From positions 670,024-681,094 of the forward strand of contig WELB01000058.1 of NCBI GenBank assembly GCA_009602725.1: DNA of 11,071 bases, read 5' to 3'. The translations under genes and the position numbers were made by a program. This document shows positions 7,272 through 11,071 of this stretch, piece after piece; the first letter of the stretch is position 1; each line of letters begins with the position of its first letter. The DNA is from Spirogloea muscicola (lineage: Eukaryota; Streptophyta; Zygnematophyceae; Spirogloeales; Spirogloeaceae). The notes under the pieces were generated by a model that was not told where the DNA came from, searched no databases, and saw only the letters and a list, made by a program, of their open reading frames with translations.

Positions 7272-10200
7272 TCAGTTAAAGTTGCAGACTTGCACGTATT
7301 CCATCTCATAATCCACATACTTAGTCCAAAAGCCTCGGTACTGTGCACAAGACAACATCAACTTAGTACGTCTTTGATTGCTTCTCACTAATTTTAACAG
7401 CGTGGTGGCTGCAATGCAGCGAGGCCACTACGATGCCTACTGCACATTGCATTGTCATTACAAAGATTTATTGCATGACAGCTTGAATTTGTCAACACCG
7501 GTGCCTCTGCTTGTCTTTGCAATCTCAGGGAGCTTAGGCTGACAACACCGTCTTCACATGTCACTTGATGATGGTGGTCTTGGCTAAGCAAACCTGGTGC
7601 ATTGCAAGATCTAGCCAAGGCTTCATATTTCCATTGTAGTGGATAACCGCCGCAGCTTTGACCTATAACCACAGAGAAGATACGTTAGGCAACGCACAGT
7701 GCAAGCTTGCACCCTGCACAATGGCAAGCTTTGAGGCAGATTGTCAAGAATGCATGCAACATCTGCAGGTCCCTATGCTGCTGCAAGAATTTTAATCACT
7801 CTTGCAGTTTCAAATCATGCCAAATAGCTAGAATCTGGTCATGTATCAACTTGCGTGCTTGCTACTTATACTGTTTACATCTGCACATCAAGATGCCAGC
7901 TGCCCACCTTTTCTAAGTTGATGTTGGGATTGTAGCCAAGGCCTAGGACATGCCAGGACTTGTCCAAGGGCTTAGTAGTCTTGTAGAAGGTGATGAGACC
8001 AGGTGGAAGCGTGCCCAGCTTCCACAGTAAGCGGTCCTCGTTCTGCTTACCAAAGCATGCAAGGCACAAGAATCAGCAGAGCTATAAATACAGATACCAC
8101 TCACCCCTGTTGGCAAGCAGACCAAGCCTTCAAGCTGCTTGAGGTCAGGCTTGCCCTATGAGTCACAACAAAAATACTCACTGCTAAGAGTTGTCATGCT
8201 TTACATCCAGCTGCCAGACTGATGCATGCTACTACTCTCAGGAGTTGGCAGTTAACACTAAGAACTGAGCACAAGGCTGCGCTCCAGGTACTACGGTTTA
8301 AGTCGCACCCTTGACTGCCAATAATGGTACTCCTCAGTGCAGTTTTCTCGCCTCCAGGAGTCGAGGTCAAAGAGATTCATCCCATAGGCCCAGCCGCAGG
8401 CCTTGGGGTTGAAGCTCGCCGCAATGAGGGGATGCGAGAAATTCATGTACTTCTCGTAGCGGTGGAACGACCCAAAGCACGTTTCCACAGCACCATTCAC
8501 ATTGCCTTCCATGTCAATCTCCCACAGCCCAGTGAGATCTTGTTGCACAACAATGTCATCGTCTAGGAACAGGACCTTGTTGAGCTTGGGATACATCTCC
8601 GGCAGGTAGAAGCGCAGGTGGTTGAGCATCGACAGGTACTTGGGGTTGCGGAACTTGAGATTTGACGAGTCTTTTGTGGCATTCTCCATCTTGTTCTCGA
8701 AGTAGAATTTCTGTTTCATGAAGGCCACACCCAGTGCTCACGCTTGTAAGTGACAGGAACACGCAAACAATCTCCGCTATGCCAATGCTGACCTTGACCA
8801 CATTAGATTGTCCAGGTCACGGCAGCCACAAGCATCCAGGTCATAATCGGCTGTCACATCCAGTTAGAGCAAAGCCTCGGCATCACAACATAAAAGAATG
8901 CGCAACTTGCTTGAATGACGTACCTGCAGGTTGGCTGATTCAAGCTGCTTCAGAACTGGGACATATGAGGAGTTGAGGAACTTGTAGTCTTCCACGGCCC
9001 TGACCTCAATGTGAGCACCAGATGGCGGTCTCTTCTTGAACCAGACGAGCATGGCGCCAAGATTCAGCTTGTCTGGCACATGTTCACCGAGCACTACTGT
9101 CAAGTCCTTGCGAGAAGTAGCGCAATGAGATCAATATTTCATAAGTGGCCTACTTTGCTGTGCACCTGTGACAACGTGGAAGACATGATGCTCGGGCTCC
9201 TTGGCATTTTGCACAGCCGAATTCACCACAACTGATGCAGCCACCACATTGTCTGAGAAGATGGCGTAGTGATACAAGGACGGGTCTTCCAACTCTGGTC
9301 GAGGCTCGTCTTCCCGCTTGTACAGTTCTGCATAATGCAAAGGTGAACAGCTACCTGATTACTCAATTGTGACCACCCATTACACTGCGACAGCGTTGCG
9401 TTCAAGCTCTGCCCTTCTGCAACTGAGTGATGTGTGCGCTTCTGCTACATAGTGCTATATGCATGCAAGCGGATAATGAACGGCTGACCTGGGTTGGCCA
9501 CCAACTCCTCCATCAGGCGCATCCCAATGCAATTTAGGCTCTTGGGCAATGATTTGGCTGCAATCAGGCTGGAGAACGCCCCCTGCTTCTTCGCCTTGTT
9601 CAGCTGGTCGTTGAGAGCGAAGATGGTGTCCTTCAACTTCTGAATCTTGAGCTGCATCACATGGAGTGGCGTGTCTGATTAGTCAGATTGACATCCTCCG
9701 TTGTTCCTGACTGCAACCTACCATCAGATTGCATGCAAGCAGTTAGTCTGCACATGTAGACACAGCCACTGATGCCCTGCTCAACTGCAGCGTCAAGCCA
9801 AAGAACCCTGACTGACATATTTCTAATGCTAGCCCGTATCACCAAGCCGCTGGCAAGCAATTTAAGCTCACAGAGGCTGCAGTGTGTGCTCTTGCACACC
9901 CTATACATCAACTTCCTGTGCAGTCAAGGATGACGAGCAGGCGGTGCTGTTGGTGCCTCGGGCTAACGGGCTACCTCCTTTACCTGGTTGTCAAAGAGGT
10001 CCTTGGCATCCATGACTATCTGCTTGGACATGCGCATTCGCTCCTTCAGCTCCTTCTCCAGGTTCTGCAAGTCCTTGGAGTCTGTCAAGGGGCTCGTGAG
10101 AAGGGCCTGCATGTAGAGGAGACAAGCCAGTTGGTGGAAAGGTTAGAGCATTCTGACCAAAGCTGCATTCCTACAGTCAAGCAAGGCAAGGCTGCCAATC

Positions 10201-11067
10201 CCCTGACACCATTCTCATGCATATGCCTGCTCTACTTTGCCACATTGAGAATGGCGAAGACGATAGGCCTGAAAATGCGACTCTGTCAGTCCTGTTATCA
10301 TTGCAGACTTACACACAATTTGAGGTTTTGAAGGGCATCTAGCAATACACCCAATAACATTGGCAAAAGAAGAGGAACACAGGTCTGCTCCTGTGATCTG
10401 GGACTCTACCTTGTACTCTGGCCGCTCGAGAAGCTCCGTGAAGTTGGCGCTCTGCTCCTCGAACAGGCGCACCTGCCGCGTGAAGTCCAGCTTGGCCTTG
10501 CGCGCGAACGCCGTGTACGCCCTGAGCAGCGTCACCTGGTCCTTGGCCTGCCGCAGGTAGCTGTCCGCCTTGAGCTTGAGCGGGTCCGAGGACGGCCGCA
10601 GCGCCTGCAGCGTCCGCGAGACGTAGGCATGGAGGCCGCCCCTGCCGGACGCCGCAGGCCGTCCCACGCTCACACGAATCTGCATTCGATAATTAACGGG
10701 ATCAGACACTGAGCTACGAGCGAAGCCAATGGCCGCACTGGCGCTCATACTACGCCCAAGCGGTGACAATGGCGCGGCGATCGGAGCGCGACCACCGCGC
10801 AAAGCTGTGGACGAGTGAGCGGAGCTCCCAGTGCCACGGCAGAGCCGCCACTGGGAGAGACGGCGGGCGTGCCGCTTGAGCGCCGTCTCGGGCGGTCCCG
10901 TCGGCTGGCCTCACCGGCGGCGGCGGCGGCCCCGAGGCTGCCAGGAAGCTGGCGAGGGTGACGACAGCGCAGAAGAGGAGGCCGCCGAGGACGGCGCGGT
11001 ACGGCAGCAGGCGCGCGCCCCCGAGGCGTGCGGCGCCCGCCCGCGCGCCTCCTGCGGCCGCCGGCAT
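7272..11067 (-). CDS. GAUT: Homogalacturonan galacturonosyltransferase, GAUT8/GAUT9-like (GT8, complete, 11 exons)
   Basis: Golgi type II membrane glycosyltransferase; the family transfers galacturonic acid from UDP-GalA to homogalacturonan (pectin). Exons in transcript order: 11067-10915, 10679-10410, 10106-9984, 9651-9489, 9327-9166, 9072-8924, 8710-8309, 8042-7908, 7662-7594, 7340-7272, plus the ATG exon counted first; all GT-AG and in phase, giving 564 residues, close to the roughly 560 of GAUT8/9. One transmembrane segment at residues 25-45 (LLFCAVVTLASFLAAS) follows a short Arg-containing cytosolic end and precedes a Pro run. A helical stem contains FDNQLKIQKLKDTIFALND. The GT8 domain starts near YHYAIFSDN (255), carries the metal-binding DDD at 390-392 (LFLDDDIVVQ), NPKACGWAYG, LWKLGTLPPGL, and HYNGNMKPW at 527-535. 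The end YEMEYVQVCNFN is of the GAUT8/9 type. The ATG is four bases from the window edge, but length and topology support it. Confidence 0.95.
8043..8308 (-). other. GAUT intron (266 bases)
   Basis: Donor AGG|gtgcga and acceptor AAGCAG|AAC; the join gives YHYWQSR-NEDRLLWKLG, matching the family pattern. No other element is seen inside. Confidence 0.85.
9652..9983 (-). other. GAUT intron (332 bases)
   Basis: Donor AACCAG|gtaaag, acceptor GATGCAG|CTC. Joins DLFDNQ to LKIQKLKDTI, a contiguous motif in the family. Nothing else recognised within. Confidence 0.85.
10107..10409 (-). other. GAUT intron (303 bases)
   Basis: Donor TACAAG|gtagag, acceptor CATGCAG|GCC. Joins the stem-region exons ending ERPEYK and starting ALLTSPLTDS. 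Nothing else recognised within. Confidence 0.85.
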
Positions 11068-11071
11068 GGCG

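Noticed and set aside
8324-8566. Plus-strand ORF of 80 codons
   Set aside because: It is the antisense shadow of the largest GAUT exon (8710-8309), which carries the DDD motif.
9882-10331. Plus-strand ORF of 149 codons
   Set aside because: It spans a GAUT exon in antisense and the neighbouring introns, with no family features; the minus-strand exon explains the region.

Overview
The window is nuclear DNA from a member of the green plant lineage. It holds three intron-containing protein genes, all with GT-AG introns, and nothing prokaryotic. I found no operon, CRISPR array, insertion sequence, tRNA or rRNA. The gene families (a plant Raf-like ankyrin kinase and a pectin-type GAUT galacturonosyltransferase), the short introns of about 90-330 bp, the very GC-rich first exons and degenerate TTTAGGG-type repeats fit a land plant or a streptophyte alga. 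I cannot name the species.

Layout: (1) Plus strand, 1-2891: an ankyrin plus protein kinase gene of the ILK/VIK (Raf-like MAPKKK) group. Its 5' end is cut by the left edge, and eleven exons join in perfect phase. (2) 2892-3784: non-coding spacer. (3) Plus strand, about 3785-6475: a gene I recognise only in part. It has a basic, Ala/Arg-rich N-terminus that could be a plastid transit peptide, an acidic low-complexity stretch, a compact domain resembling the NTF2-like DUF2358 family, and a long poorly conserved tail. Its exact exon structure is uncertain at several junctions. (4) 6476-7271: tail region with a possible extra coding exon, tandem AATAAA signals and a perfect hairpin. (5) Minus strand, 11067 down to 7272: a complete eleven-exon GAUT8/GAUT9-like gene encoding 564 residues, starting four bases from the right edge.

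Genes 1 and 2 are in tandem, and genes 2 and 3 converge tail to tail. I see no functional coupling: a cytosolic signalling kinase, a probable organellar protein and a Golgi pectin glycosyltransferase are ordinary neighbours.

I do not see an undescribed multi-gene system. The points most worth a second look are: the pair of complementary telomere-like arrays flanking one small exon of gene 2, the unexplained C-terminal half of gene 2, a perfect 10-bp hairpin just behind the GAUT stop codon, and a 5'-to-3' fall in GC that follows transcription direction on both strands.
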